NCBI RefSeq assembly: GCF_016863175.1
Contig: NZ_BOOJ01000080.1
Span: 1 to 54,814, forward strand
Direction of reading: 5' to 3'
Source of the DNA: Paraplanobispora siamensis
GTDB taxonomy: Bacteria > Actinomycetota > Actinomycetes > Streptosporangiales > Streptosporangiaceae
Length of the DNA: 54,814 bases
Part shown: positions 34,229 through 41,657 of the stretch, in pieces
How positions within the stretch are numbered: the first letter of the stretch is position 1
Layout: each line of letters opens with the position of its first letter
The notes under the pieces: model-generated
The model's input: only the letters and a program-made list of their open reading frames with translations
What the model was told of the DNA's origin: nothing
The model's database searches: none
Translations under genes and position numbers: made by a program

Positions 34229-34683
34229 AGCCACGGATGAACATCGCGGAGCTCGCCCCGGAGGCGTACAAGGCGATGCAGGGCCTGGAGCGGTTCCTGC
34301 GCACGAGCAGCCTGCCGCACAGCACGCTGGAGCTGGTGAAGCTGCGTGCCAGCCAGATCAACGGCTGCGGCTTCTGCGTGGACATGCACTCCCACGACAT
34401 GAAGAAGGCCGGGGAGAGCGACGAGCGGATCTTCGCGGTCGCCGCCTGGCGGGAGGCGCCGTACTTCACCGGCGCCGAGCGGGCCGCGCTCGCCCTGGCC
34501 GAGGAGGCCACCCGGCTGGCCGACCGGGGCGGGGCCGTACCCGACGCGGTGTGGGAGGAGGCGGCGCGGCACCACGACGAGGAGACACTGGCCGCGCTGG
34601 TGGTGGCGATCGCCACGATCAACGCGTGGAACCGGATCGGCGTGACCACCCGCCTGGTCGCCGGCTCCCACCGCCACGCCTGA
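34225..34683 (+). CDS. Carboxymuconolactone decarboxylase/AhpD-like protein
   Basis: The 152-residue protein is an all-helical CMD/AhpD fold with the redox motif CGFC followed by a His (NGCGFCVDMHSHD, about 44-56). AhpD-type members act as thiol peroxidase-like antioxidant proteins. The GTG start overlaps the sigma gene stop in GTGA, with GAGGAG upstream, so translation is coupled. ECF41 sigma factors are typically encoded beside a carboxymuconolactone decarboxylase, oxidoreductase or epimerase gene that they control, so this is the likely regulon target. A strong hairpin follows. Confidence 0.9.
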   Translation: MKPRMNIAELAPEAYKAMQGLERFLRTSSLPHSTLELVKLRASQINGCGFCVDMHSHDMKKAGESDERIFAVAAWREAPYFTGAERAALALAEEATRLADRGGAVPDAVWEEAARHHDEETLAALVVAIATINAWNRIGVTTRLVAGSHRHA

Positions 34684-34738
34684 GCCCGGCGGCCCGACCC
34701 GCCCCGGGCCCGGACCGGCTGAGCCCGGCGGGCCTGAA

Positions 34739-34772
34739 CCGCCCCGGGTCCGGATCACCGGACCCGGGGCGG
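34739..34772 (+). terminator. Strong terminator hairpin after the ECF41 operon
   Basis: Perfect 15-base arms (CCGCCCCGGGTCCGG and its complement) with an ATCA loop, 56 bases past the stop. It lies in an imperfect 40-bp direct repeat (34681-34719 and 34720-34757). It may also serve the convergent DUF2795 gene ending at 34850. Confidence 0.7.
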
Positions 34773-34849
34773 GTCGAGCTCCGGAATCCGGGTCCCTCCC
34801 GGGGCCCTGTTCCGCTCCCCGGGACCCGGACCCGATCAGGACGGTGCCA

Positions 34850-35146
34850 TCACGGCTCTCGGAGATGTTCCGCGATCCGGCCGCGGGACCCGACGGACTT
34901 GGCCCGGCTCTGCAGGCCGCGCTCGCCGGCGTCGAGATCCTCCTCCTCTGCGGGATCACGCGGGATCGAGCGCAGGATCTCGTCGATGTTGTCGTAGGTC
35001 CCCAGCGGCAGCGCGGACAGCGCCCGGATGGCCTCATCCTGCGCTCCGGCGCCGATCGCGTGCCGTACCACCGTCTGCTTGTCGGCCGGATAGTCCAGGC
35101 TCATCAGAGCACTGCGGACGAGATCGGGGTCGGTTTTCAGCGTCAT
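34850..35146 (-). CDS. DUF2795 domain small protein
   Basis: The 98-residue protein contains a DUF2795 helical domain (about 20-65: SLDYPADKQTVVRHA then ALSALPLGTYDNIDEILRSI). A charged tail (about 70-98) ends with IAEHLREP. DUF2795 proteins are small and cytosolic, and their role is unknown. The ATG follows GGAGGGGAAG. It begins two bases after the upstream partner's stop (TGACATG), so the two small genes form an operon. DUF2795 has a distant winged-helix look, but no function should be assumed. Confidence 0.8.
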   Translation of the reverse strand: MTLKTDPDLVRSALMSLDYPADKQTVVRHAIGAGAQDEAIRALSALPLGTYDNIDEILRSIPRDPAEEEDLDAGERGLQSRAKSVGSRGRIAEHLREP

Positions 35147-35147
35147 G

Positions 35148-35360
35148 TCACTTCCCCTCCTCACCCCGGGTCGGCCGTTCGGCCTTGGGGCCGTTGGCAC
35201 GGTCGCCACCGACCTTGCGCGGGCGCTTGGCCGGGTCCGAGTGCATGGTCTTGTCGACGCGCTCCTTGAGCTCCTTCTCGCTCATCCCCCGGTCGTGCTC
35301 CAGGTTCTTACGGAGCCGGGCGCGTTCGGTGTCATATGAGTGACTGCCAGGACGAGGCAT
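35148..35360 (-). CDS. Small basic protein, unknown function
   Basis: This 70-residue, highly charged, probably disordered protein has YDTERARLRKNLEHDRGMSEKEL at its N-terminus and a Lys/Arg/Gly-rich tail. It is first in a two-gene operon with the DUF2795 gene. The start ATG has the sequence AGGAGTGATATTTC upstream. I do not recognise a family; similar short proteins accompany DUF2795 genes in other actinobacteria, as far as I recall. Confidence 0.6.
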   Translation of the reverse strand: MPRPGSHSYDTERARLRKNLEHDRGMSEKELKERVDKTMHSDPAKRPRKVGGDRANGPKAERPTRGEEGK

Positions 35361-35536
35361 GAAATATCACTCCTTTCCCCCATACCTCGGTCCGTTACCC
35401 GGCCTACCAGCCGTCACACCTCCACTACGGACCGTCTCAATCCAGGAGTGCGAGTACCCGGACGGCGGCCTCGGCGTGCGGCAGCACGTGCCGTACGGGC
35501 ACCTCGCGTGGCGAGCACTCCGGAGATCCCGGCGGG

Positions 35537-36385
35537 TCAGTGTTCGAGTTCGCCGAGGACGAGGCGGTTGCAGAAGCAGCACTTGTAGAAGATCGTCCCG
35601 ACCTCGCGCCACCTGCGGTTGAGGAGGAAGAGCCGCAGGACGGCGTGCGGGACGCCCGTGTCGGCCTCCTCCATGAGCGCCTCCCACTCCCGGCGGCCCG
35701 GCAGGAACACCCGGGAGCGGGCGATCCTGCGCAGCCTGTCCGGGTCGGCGTCCGCACCGAGCGCCTCCAGGGCGTCGGCGAGGTCTTCGATCGCGTCGTC
35801 GCACTCGTCGTGGAGGGACCTGATCGACGGCATGCGCGAGGAGAGACCGGAGAAGTAGAGCCTGGCGAGGTCGGCGGCCATCCGGAAGGGATTGTCGCCG
35901 TCGACGCGGTCGAGGTCGGGCAGGAGTTCGACGAGCCGTTCGGCCAGTTCGTCGAACCGGCCGCTCCAGTCGAGGATCGGGTCGTCCGAGTCCTCGTCGT
36001 CGGAGGAGCTCCACCGCCGGCGGTCCCGGGCCGCGCGCGGGGGGAGCGGGCGCAGGTCCCGCTCGGTGAGGGGCTCGGACCGGAGGTACATCACGAGCAC
36101 GCCGACGACCACGGCCACGGTGACGACCGTGACGGCGGCGAGGAGCCACAGCGCGATCGTCACGACGGCCCCGGCGATCGCCCCGGCCGCCTCGCCGGCC
36201 GAGGGATAGTTGACCGCCACCCAGACGAAGACCCCGACGGCGCCGCAGAACAGCAGTGTCTTGACCAGCCGCCAGCCCGCCTGGCTGCCGAGGAAGGCGA
36301 GGAACACCGCCAGCAGCACGGCGAAGAGCGGATCCTTGAGCACGGCGAGCGCGCCGTCCCACACGTCGGTGCCTGCCAGGTCCAT
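35537..36385 (-). CDS. Membrane protein with long cytosolic C-terminus, unknown
   Basis: The 282-residue protein has three or four hydrophobic spans in the first 105 residues (around 15-35, 40-60, 65-100). A basic/acidic linker (RRRWSSSDDEDSDD) and a helical soluble domain (about 135-282) with many acidic residues follow. The last stretch has the cysteine cluster KCCFC. I do not recognise the family. It is monocistronic by spacing. The region 35361-35536 upstream on the right side of the small-protein operon holds no gene I can support. Confidence 0.75.
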   Translation of the reverse strand: MDLAGTDVWDGALAVLKDPLFAVLLAVFLAFLGSQAGWRLVKTLLFCGAVGVFVWVAVNYPSAGEAAGAIAGAVVTIALWLLAAVTVVTVAVVVGVLVMYLRSEPLTERDLRPLPPRAARDRRRWSSSDDEDSDDPILDWSGRFDELAERLVELLPDLDRVDGDNPFRMAADLARLYFSGLSSRMPSIRSLHDECDDAIEDLADALEALGADADPDRLRRIARSRVFLPGRREWEALMEEADTGVPHAVLRLFLLNRRWREVGTIFYKCCFCNRLVLGELEH

Positions 36386-36470
36386 GGCTGCGCCTCCTCC
36401 GGCGTCCTGCGGCGACCTCGGTCAGGGCAGCAGGATGGGCGAGGGGGGTTGCAGCCCGATAGAAGAACGC

Positions 36471-37004
36471 TTATCCGGCGATCTCGGGGGTGATCTCGGG
36501 GCGGTGCCAGGGCAGCACGATCGGCTCCTGCGGCGGGTCGGAGAGCAGCCGCTCCAGCAGTGCCGCGAGATCGACGGGGATGGTGAACTCGCCGCCGGTC
36601 CGCAGCTCGGGCAGGGTCCACCAGCGGAAGGTGTCGAGCAGGGAGTGTTCGAGATCCTCCATGCCGGAGACGTCCACGACCGGTTCGGACAGGCGCAGCA
36701 GGAAGTAGGAGTCCTCGGCGCGGAACAGCCTGCCGTCGCGGTCGCGCCAGTAGCCGGAGCTGACCGCGACCACCGGGCCGAAGTCCTCGGGGGAGACGGT
36801 GTTGCCGGTCTCCTCGCGCAGTTCCCGGGCGGCCGCCTCGGTGAGGGTCTCCCCGGGGTCCACGCCGCCGCCCGGCGTGAACCAGGCGTATTCGGGGTTC
36901 TCTGTCGGGCCGAGACCGCGCCACAACAGGATCCGGTCGTCGTCGTCGAGAAGGAGGATGCGGGCGGTGGGACGGTGGATCGCTTCAGGCACGACGGCGA
37001 GCAT
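36471..37004 (-). CDS. NUDIX hydrolase
   Basis: The 177-residue cytosolic protein has a complete Nudix box GVDPGETLTEAAARELREETG (near residue 45-65) inside a typical alpha/beta sandwich. The lead-in strands are ARILLLDDDDRILLWRG. The family hydrolyses nucleoside diphosphate linked compounds (NDP-X) with Mg. Substrate class is not resolved; the general arrangement is like MutT/ADP-ribose type proteins. The start ATG at 37004 lacks a strong ribosome site, so a GTG a few codons downstream is possible. A 32-bp tandem repeat lies just upstream of the gene. Confidence 0.88.
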   Translation of the reverse strand: MLAVVPEAIHRPTARILLLDDDDRILLWRGLGPTENPEYAWFTPGGGVDPGETLTEAAARELREETGNTVSPEDFGPVVAVSSGYWRDRDGRLFRAEDSYFLLRLSEPVVDVSGMEDLEHSLLDTFRWWTLPELRTGGEFTIPVDLAALLERLLSDPPQEPIVLPWHRPEITPEIAG

Positions 37005-37045
37005 AGACACGGCCGCCCGGAGGTGCCCATCGTTTTTCCCCGCCC

Positions 37046-37141
37046 GGCCGCGCGGACCGTACGGCGCCGCCGAGGTCGGCCGCGCGGGCCGTACGGCGCC
37101 GCCATGATCGGCCGCGCGGGCCGTACGGCGTCGCCGGGCTA
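37046..37141. repeat. Three 32-bp tandem repeats
   Basis: Units start at 37046, 37078 and 37110, each opening GGCCGCGCGG and holding CCGTACGGCG. The first two agree at most positions; the third differs at its end. The array fills the gap between the NUDIX gene and the XRE-cupin gene, and its last bases hold that gene's stop codon. Confidence 0.85.
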
Positions 37142-37717
37142 CGCGCCGCGCGGTTTCGCGCGGACGTGCACGCGTTCGCCCTGCGGCCCGAACAGGCTGA
37201 GGACCTCCACCGGCGCCTCCCCGGTGCTGCCGAACCAGTGCGGCAGCCGGGTGTCGAACTCCGCGGCCTCGCCCGACTTGAGCACGATGTCGTGCTCGGC
37301 GAGCACCAGGCGCAGCCTGCCGCTGAGCACGTACAGCCACTCGTACCCCTCGTGCGTGCGCGGCTCGGGGTCGGACCGGGTGACGTCGATGACCATCTTG
37401 AACGCCTGCAGCCCGCCCGGATGCTGGGTCAGCGGCACGATCGTCGAGTCGTCCCTCCTGAACGGCTTCAGCCGTACCCGCGGATCACCCACCGGCGGCG
37501 CGCCGACGAGCTCGTCGAGCGGCACCTGGTAGGCGCGCGCGAGCGGCAGCAGCAGCTCCAGGTTGGGCTTGCGCTCCCCGGATTCGAGGCGGGACAGGGT
37601 GCTGACCGAGATGCCGGTGGTCTCCGCGAGCCGGGTCAGGGTAATCCCGCGCCTGGCGCGCAGCTCGCGCAGCCGGGGACCCACGGAGGCCAGGACCGCG
37701 GTGTCGTCGTTTGCCAT
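37139..37717 (-). CDS. XRE-family regulator with cupin domain
   Basis: The 192-residue protein has a helix-turn-helix at about 10-65 (LRELRARRGITLTRLAETTGISVSTLSRLESGERKPN in parts). A cupin beta-barrel is at about 105-180 (THEGYEWLYVLSGRLRLVL, then GEAAEFDTRLPHWF). It diverges from a DHA2-type exporter, and a 17-bp inverted repeat over its own start codon is the probable operator. It likely represses itself and the exporter until a ligand binds the cupin. The ATG at 37717 is chosen because the operator sits on it; no upstream ribosome site is clear. Confidence 0.88.
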   Translation of the reverse strand: MANDDTAVLASVGPRLRELRARRGITLTRLAETTGISVSTLSRLESGERKPNLELLLPLARAYQVPLDELVGAPPVGDPRVRLKPFRRDDSTIVPLTQHPGGLQAFKMVIDVTRSDPEPRTHEGYEWLYVLSGRLRLVLAEHDIVLKSGEAAEFDTRLPHWFGSTGEAPVEVLSLFGPQGERVHVRAKPRGA

Positions 37718-37726
37718 ATCGGCAAA
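37710..37726 (+). promoter_or_regulatory. Operator palindrome over the xre-cupin start codon
   Basis: TTTGCC and GGCAAA are six-base arms around ATATC. The site covers the regulator's ATG (37715-37717) and lies 90 bp ahead of the divergent exporter gene. Confidence 0.6.
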
Positions 37727-37815
37727 TCTACTTTGCTGTCTTCGCCGGTGGGCGGCACCGTGGACACGCCCGCACCACGTCCGGTACGGCCCAGCCCCAC
37801 GGAACGGAGTCCACG

Positions 37816-39279
37816 ATGAAGTCACCTGTCGCGGAAAGAGGCGGACCGGCGGCCGGGCCCGCGCAACGGGCGCCCTCGGTCCGGTGGGCGCTCGCCGGCC
37901 TCTCGCTGTCCATGCTGCTGTCCTCGCTCGGCATCAGCGTCGCCAACGTCGCCCTGCCGACGCTGGCGCAGGCGTTCACCGCCTCCTTCCAGGCCGTCCA
38001 GTGGGTCGTCCTGGCCTATCTCCTGGCCATCACCACCATGGTCGTCAGCGTCGGGCGGCTCGGTGACATCGTCGGCCGCCGGCGGCTGCTGCTGGCCGGG
38101 ATCCTGCTGTTCACGGCGGCCTCGGTGCTGTGCGGCGTCGCGCCGACGCTCTGGGCGCTGGTCGCCGCCAGGGCGGTGCAGGGACTCGGGGCGGCCGTCA
38201 TGATGGCCCTCGCCATGGCGTTCGTCGGCGAGACGGTCCCGAAGGCCAGGACCGGCAGCGCCATGGGGCTGCTCGGGACGATGTCCGCGATCGGCACCGC
38301 CCTCGGCCCGTCGCTCGGCGGCCTCCTGATCTCCGGAATCGGCTGGCGGGCGATCTTCCTGGTCAACGTGCCGATGGGCGTCCTGGCCCTCGTTCTCGCA
38401 CGCCGCCACCTGCGCGCCGACGACCGGGGGCCGCAGGCCGGCCGGGCCCGCTTCGACCGGGTGGGCACGTTGCTGCTCGCCCTGGCGCTCGGGGCCTACG
38501 CGCTGGCGATGACGACCGGGGACGGCGCCTTCGGCCCGCTCAACGCGGTCCTGCTGCTGGCCGCCGTCGCCGGAGCCGGTCTCTTCCTCCTCGTCGAGAC
38601 GAGGACGGCGTCGCCGCTGATCCGGCCGGCGATGTTCCGCGATCGGGCGCTGAGCGCGAGCCTCGCCATGAACGCGCTCGTCTCGACGGTGATGATGGCC
38701 ACGCTGGTGGTCGGGCCGTTCTATCTGTCCCGCGCGCTCGGTCTCGGCGCGGCCGCCGTCGGGCTCGTCATGTCGGCCGGCCCGCTCGTCTCCGCGCTGA
38801 CCGGTGTGCCGGCCGGCCGCGTAGTGGACCGTCTCGGCACGCGCCGCATGACCGTCGCCGGGCTCACCGGCACGGCCGCCGGCTGCCTCGGTCTGTCCGC
38901 GGCGCCGTCCGCGTCCGGGATCTTCGGCTACCTCGTCCCCATCGCCGTCACCACCGCCGGCTACGCCCTGTTCCAGGCGGCCAACAACACCGCCGTCATG
39001 GCGGAGGTCCACCCCGACCGGCGGGGTGTCGTGTCGGGCATGCTCACCCTGTCGCGCAACCTCGGGCTCGTCACCGGCGCGTCCGTCATGGGCGCCGTGT
39101 TCGCGCTCGCGTCGGCGGCGGCCGACATCACGACGGCGCGGCCCGAGGCGGTGGCCACCGGCATGCGCACCACCTTCGCGGTCGCGGCCGTCGTGATCGT
39201 CGTCGCCCTCGTCGTCTCGACCCTCAGCCGGTCGTCGTCAGCGCGTCCTTCCCCCGGGGCAGGCCGAGCTCTCCGGTAG
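37816..39279 (+). CDS. DHA2-type (14-span) MFS drug exporter
   Basis: The 487-residue membrane protein has about 14 hydrophobic spans. Family motifs are readable: LGDIVGRRRLLL in loop 2-3, and SAIGTALGPSLGGLLIS as helix 5 motif C of antiporters, the feature that marks proton-driven exporters. It should pump drugs or metabolites out. The ATG follows ACGGAGTCC. It is preceded by the divergent XRE-cupin gene, its likely repressor. The last 56 bases overlap the opposite-strand transporter gene. Confidence 0.9.
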   Translation: MKSPVAERGGPAAGPAQRAPSVRWALAGLSLSMLLSSLGISVANVALPTLAQAFTASFQAVQWVVLAYLLAITTMVVSVGRLGDIVGRRRLLLAGILLFTAASVLCGVAPTLWALVAARAVQGLGAAVMMALAMAFVGETVPKARTGSAMGLLGTMSAIGTALGPSLGGLLISGIGWRAIFLVNVPMGVLALVLARRHLRADDRGPQAGRARFDRVGTLLLALALGAYALAMTTGDGAFGPLNAVLLLAAVAGAGLFLLVETRTASPLIRPAMFRDRALSASLAMNALVSTVMMATLVVGPFYLSRALGLGAAAVGLVMSAGPLVSALTGVPAGRVVDRLGTRRMTVAGLTGTAAGCLGLSAAPSASGIFGYLVPIAVTTAGYALFQAANNTAVMAEVHPDRRGVVSGMLTLSRNLGLVTGASVMGAVFALASAAADITTARPEAVATGMRTTFAVAAVVIVVALVVSTLSRSSSARPSPGAGRALR

Positions 39280-40573
39280 GCACGCGGTAGGTCTCCCGGG
39301 CGGTGGCGACGGCCACGGCGCTGATCGCGCACAGGATGCCGGTGAAGATCGCGACCCCGGTCCAGCCCCGCAGGCCCAGCCAGCCCTCCGGGGTGACGAT
39401 CCCGGCGGCGGTGGCCACCGCGAAGCCGGCGATGGCGAAGCCGATCTGGGTGCCGATCGCCATGCCGGACAGCCGGACGCGGGTGCTGAACATCTCGCCG
39501 TACAGCGACGGCCAGATGCCGTTGGAGGCGCTGTAGACGACGCCGAGGGTGAGGATCCCGACCAGGAAGATCAGGGGGTAGCTCCTGGAGTTGATGGCCG
39601 CCAGATAGAAGAAGATCATGATCGGGCTGCCGATCGCGCCGATGAGGAAGACCGGCTTGCGGCCGATGCGGTCAGACAGAGTTGCCCACAGCGGCAGCGC
39701 CAGGAGGGCGACGGCGTTGGCGGCGGTGCTGACCCAGAGCATGGTGGCCCTGTCCAGGCCGACGGCGTCGCCGGTGGCGTAGTTGAGTGCCCAGACGGTG
39801 AAGATGGTGCTGACCGTGGCGATCAGGGCGGCGCACACCACCCGCAGCACGCTGCGCCAGTGGTCGCGGAAGAGCAGGGCCAGCGGGACCCGCGGCACGG
39901 TGCCCTGGGCGACCTCCTGCTCGAAGGCGGGGGTCTCGTCGAGCTTGCGCCGGATGACCCAGCCCGCCACCGCGACGGCGACGCTGAGCCAGAACGGCAC
40001 CCGCCAGCCCCAGCTCAGCAGCTGCTCCTCGGGCAGGGCGGCGACGGGGATGAAGACGAGGGTGGCCAGGATCTGGCCGAACTGCGTGCCGTTGAGGGTG
40101 AAGCTGGTGTAGTAGCCGCGGCGGTTCTCCGGGGCGTGCTCCAGGGTCATGGAGTTGGCGCTGGCCTGCTCGCCGGCGGCAGACAGCCCCTGCATGACGC
40201 GCAGGATCACCAGCAGCACGGGGGCGAGGCCGCCGACCTGCTCGCGGGTGGGCAGGCAGCCGATGAGGAAGGTGGACACGCCCATCAGGATCAGCGTGAA
40301 CACCATGATCTTCTTGCGGCCGAACCGGTCGCCGAAGTGGCCGAGGAAGAAGGCGCCGACCGGCCGGGCGGCGTAGGCGACCCCGAAGGTGGCCAGCGAC
40401 TGGAGCGTCGCGGTGGCGGGGTCGGAGTCGTCGAAGAAGACCTTGGAGAAGATCAGGGCGGCGGCGCTGCCGTAGATGAAGAAGTCGTAGTACTCCAGCG
40501 CGCTGCCGATCCAGGCGGCGACGGCCGCCTTGCGAGGTGTGCCCCGATGAACGGCGTGTGGAGAGTCGGTCAC
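39224..40573 (-). CDS. MHS-family metabolite:proton symporter (shikimate/quinate type)
   Basis: The 449-residue protein has 12 spans and the MHS hallmarks EYYDFFIYG in helix 1 and GHFGDRFGRKKIM in the 2-3 loop. The phrase ALEYYDFFIYGSAAALIF is typical of ShiA and related acid importers. The locus encodes shikimate and dehydroshikimate-using enzymes in the divergent direction, so uptake of shikimate, quinate or protocatechuate is likely. The GTG start has AAGGAG upstream. Two operators for the local TetR regulator lie in the shared promoter. Its last 56 bases overlap the DHA2 exporter gene. Confidence 0.87.
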   Translation of the reverse strand: MTDSPHAVHRGTPRKAAVAAWIGSALEYYDFFIYGSAAALIFSKVFFDDSDPATATLQSLATFGVAYAARPVGAFFLGHFGDRFGRKKIMVFTLILMGVSTFLIGCLPTREQVGGLAPVLLVILRVMQGLSAAGEQASANSMTLEHAPENRRGYYTSFTLNGTQFGQILATLVFIPVAALPEEQLLSWGWRVPFWLSVAVAVAGWVIRRKLDETPAFEQEVAQGTVPRVPLALLFRDHWRSVLRVVCAALIATVSTIFTVWALNYATGDAVGLDRATMLWVSTAANAVALLALPLWATLSDRIGRKPVFLIGAIGSPIMIFFYLAAINSRSYPLIFLVGILTLGVVYSASNGIWPSLYGEMFSTRVRLSGMAIGTQIGFAIAGFAVATAAGIVTPEGWLGLRGWTGVAIFTGILCAISAVAVATARETYRVPTGELGLPRGKDALTTTG

Positions 40574-40634
40574 GATGGCTCCTTAGTGTCTGTCGCCGCG
40601 CCGGTAACCGGCACCCCCCACCGCCGGACCATGT

Positions 40635-40747
40635 TACGAACTAGATAGTTAATTAATGTGGCTGCAATGGTGCGGTGGCCTGCCGGGCGTGTCAAGAGGG
40701 CTTCACGTATGGGGTTGCGTGCCCTATAACTAACTCACTGGTTCGTA
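40635..40747. promoter_or_regulatory. Divergent promoter with paired TetR-type operators
   Basis: Site A (40635-40655) begins TACGAAC and includes the dyad AACTAGATAGTT. Site B (40727-40747) is its reverse-complement relative; 17 of 21 positions agree. Site A faces the transporter and site B the dehydrogenase operon. Both are AT-rich islands in a GC-rich background. They are probable targets of the TetR protein encoded at 43404. Confidence 0.6.
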
Positions 40748-40792
40748 CATTAGAGGGTGATGCCCGGCTCGCCCGCTGGAGGAGAAGAACCG

Positions 40793-41647
40793 ATGAAACC
40801 GATGAAGTCGTACCTGATCGGGCTGATCGGTTCCGGCATAACGACGTCGCTGAGCCCGGCCCTGCACGAGGACGAGGCCGTCCACCACGGGCTGCACTAC
40901 GTCTACCGGCTGCTCGACACCGACGTGCTGGGCGAGGACGTGGGCGAACTGGTCCGTACGGCCCGCCGCATGGGCTACGACGGGCTGAACATCACCCACC
41001 CGTGCAAACAGGCCGTCATCCCCCACCTGGACGAACTGTCGGCCGACGCGGCCACGCTCGGCGCGGTCAACACAGTGGTCTTCGACGGTGACCGGGCCGT
41101 CGGCCACAACACCGACTGGACGGGCTTCGCGGAGTCCTTCGCGCGCGGCCTGCCGGACGCGCCCACCCGCCGGGTCGTCCAGCTCGGCGCGGGGGGCGCG
41201 GGCGCGGCCGTCGCCCACGCGCTGCTCACCCTGGGCGCCGACCGGCTCACCGTGGTCGACGCCGAACCGGAGCGCGCGGCCCGGCTCGCCGCCGAGCTGG
41301 CGGACCGGTTCGGGGCCGGGCGGGCGCGCTGCGCGGCCCGGGACGACCTGCCCCGGCTGCTCACCGATGCCGACGGACTGGCGCACGCCACCCCCGTCGG
41401 CATGGAGCACCACCCGGGCCTGCCGCTCCCGGCCGAGTCGCTCCGCCCCGACCTGTGGGTGGCCGACATCGTCTACCGGCCGCTGGAGACCGAGCTGCTC
41501 AGGCAGGCCCGTGCGCTCGGCTGCCGGACGCTGGACGGCGGCGGCATGGTCGTCTTCCAGGCCGCGCACGCCTTCCGGCTGTTCACCGGCCGGGCGCCCG
41601 ACGCCGAGCGGATGCTCGCCCACCTGGTCGACCTGGTCGCCGCCTGA
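40793..41647 (+). CDS. qsuD: Quinate/shikimate dehydrogenase (QsuD type)
   Basis: The 284-residue enzyme is AroE-like. The substrate serines are in SLSPALHE, the catalytic Lys in NITHPCKQ, Asp in NTDWTGF, and a dinucleotide loop in LGAGGAGAAVAHAL. The NITHPCKQ wording, rather than NVTIPHK, is typical of the NAD-linked catabolic quinate/shikimate dehydrogenases such as corynebacterial QsuD. It oxidises quinate or shikimate to the 3-dehydro acids. The ATG follows GGAGGAGAAG. Ten bases separate it from the next gene, a dehydroshikimate dehydratase, so the two enzymes act in sequence. Catabolic rather than biosynthetic use is inferred from context. Confidence 0.88.
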   Translation: MKPMKSYLIGLIGSGITTSLSPALHEDEAVHHGLHYVYRLLDTDVLGEDVGELVRTARRMGYDGLNITHPCKQAVIPHLDELSADAATLGAVNTVVFDGDRAVGHNTDWTGFAESFARGLPDAPTRRVVQLGAGGAGAAVAHALLTLGADRLTVVDAEPERAARLAAELADRFGAGRARCAARDDLPRLLTDADGLAHATPVGMEHHPGLPLPAESLRPDLWVADIVYRPLETELLRQARALGCRTLDGGGMVVFQAAHAFRLFTGRAPDAERMLAHLVDLVAA

Positions 41648-41657
41648 GGGAGGGAAC

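Noticed and set aside
37046-37141. Three 32-bp repeats as a CRISPR fragment
   Set aside because: No unique spacers separate the units and no cas genes are nearby; it is a tandem repeat.
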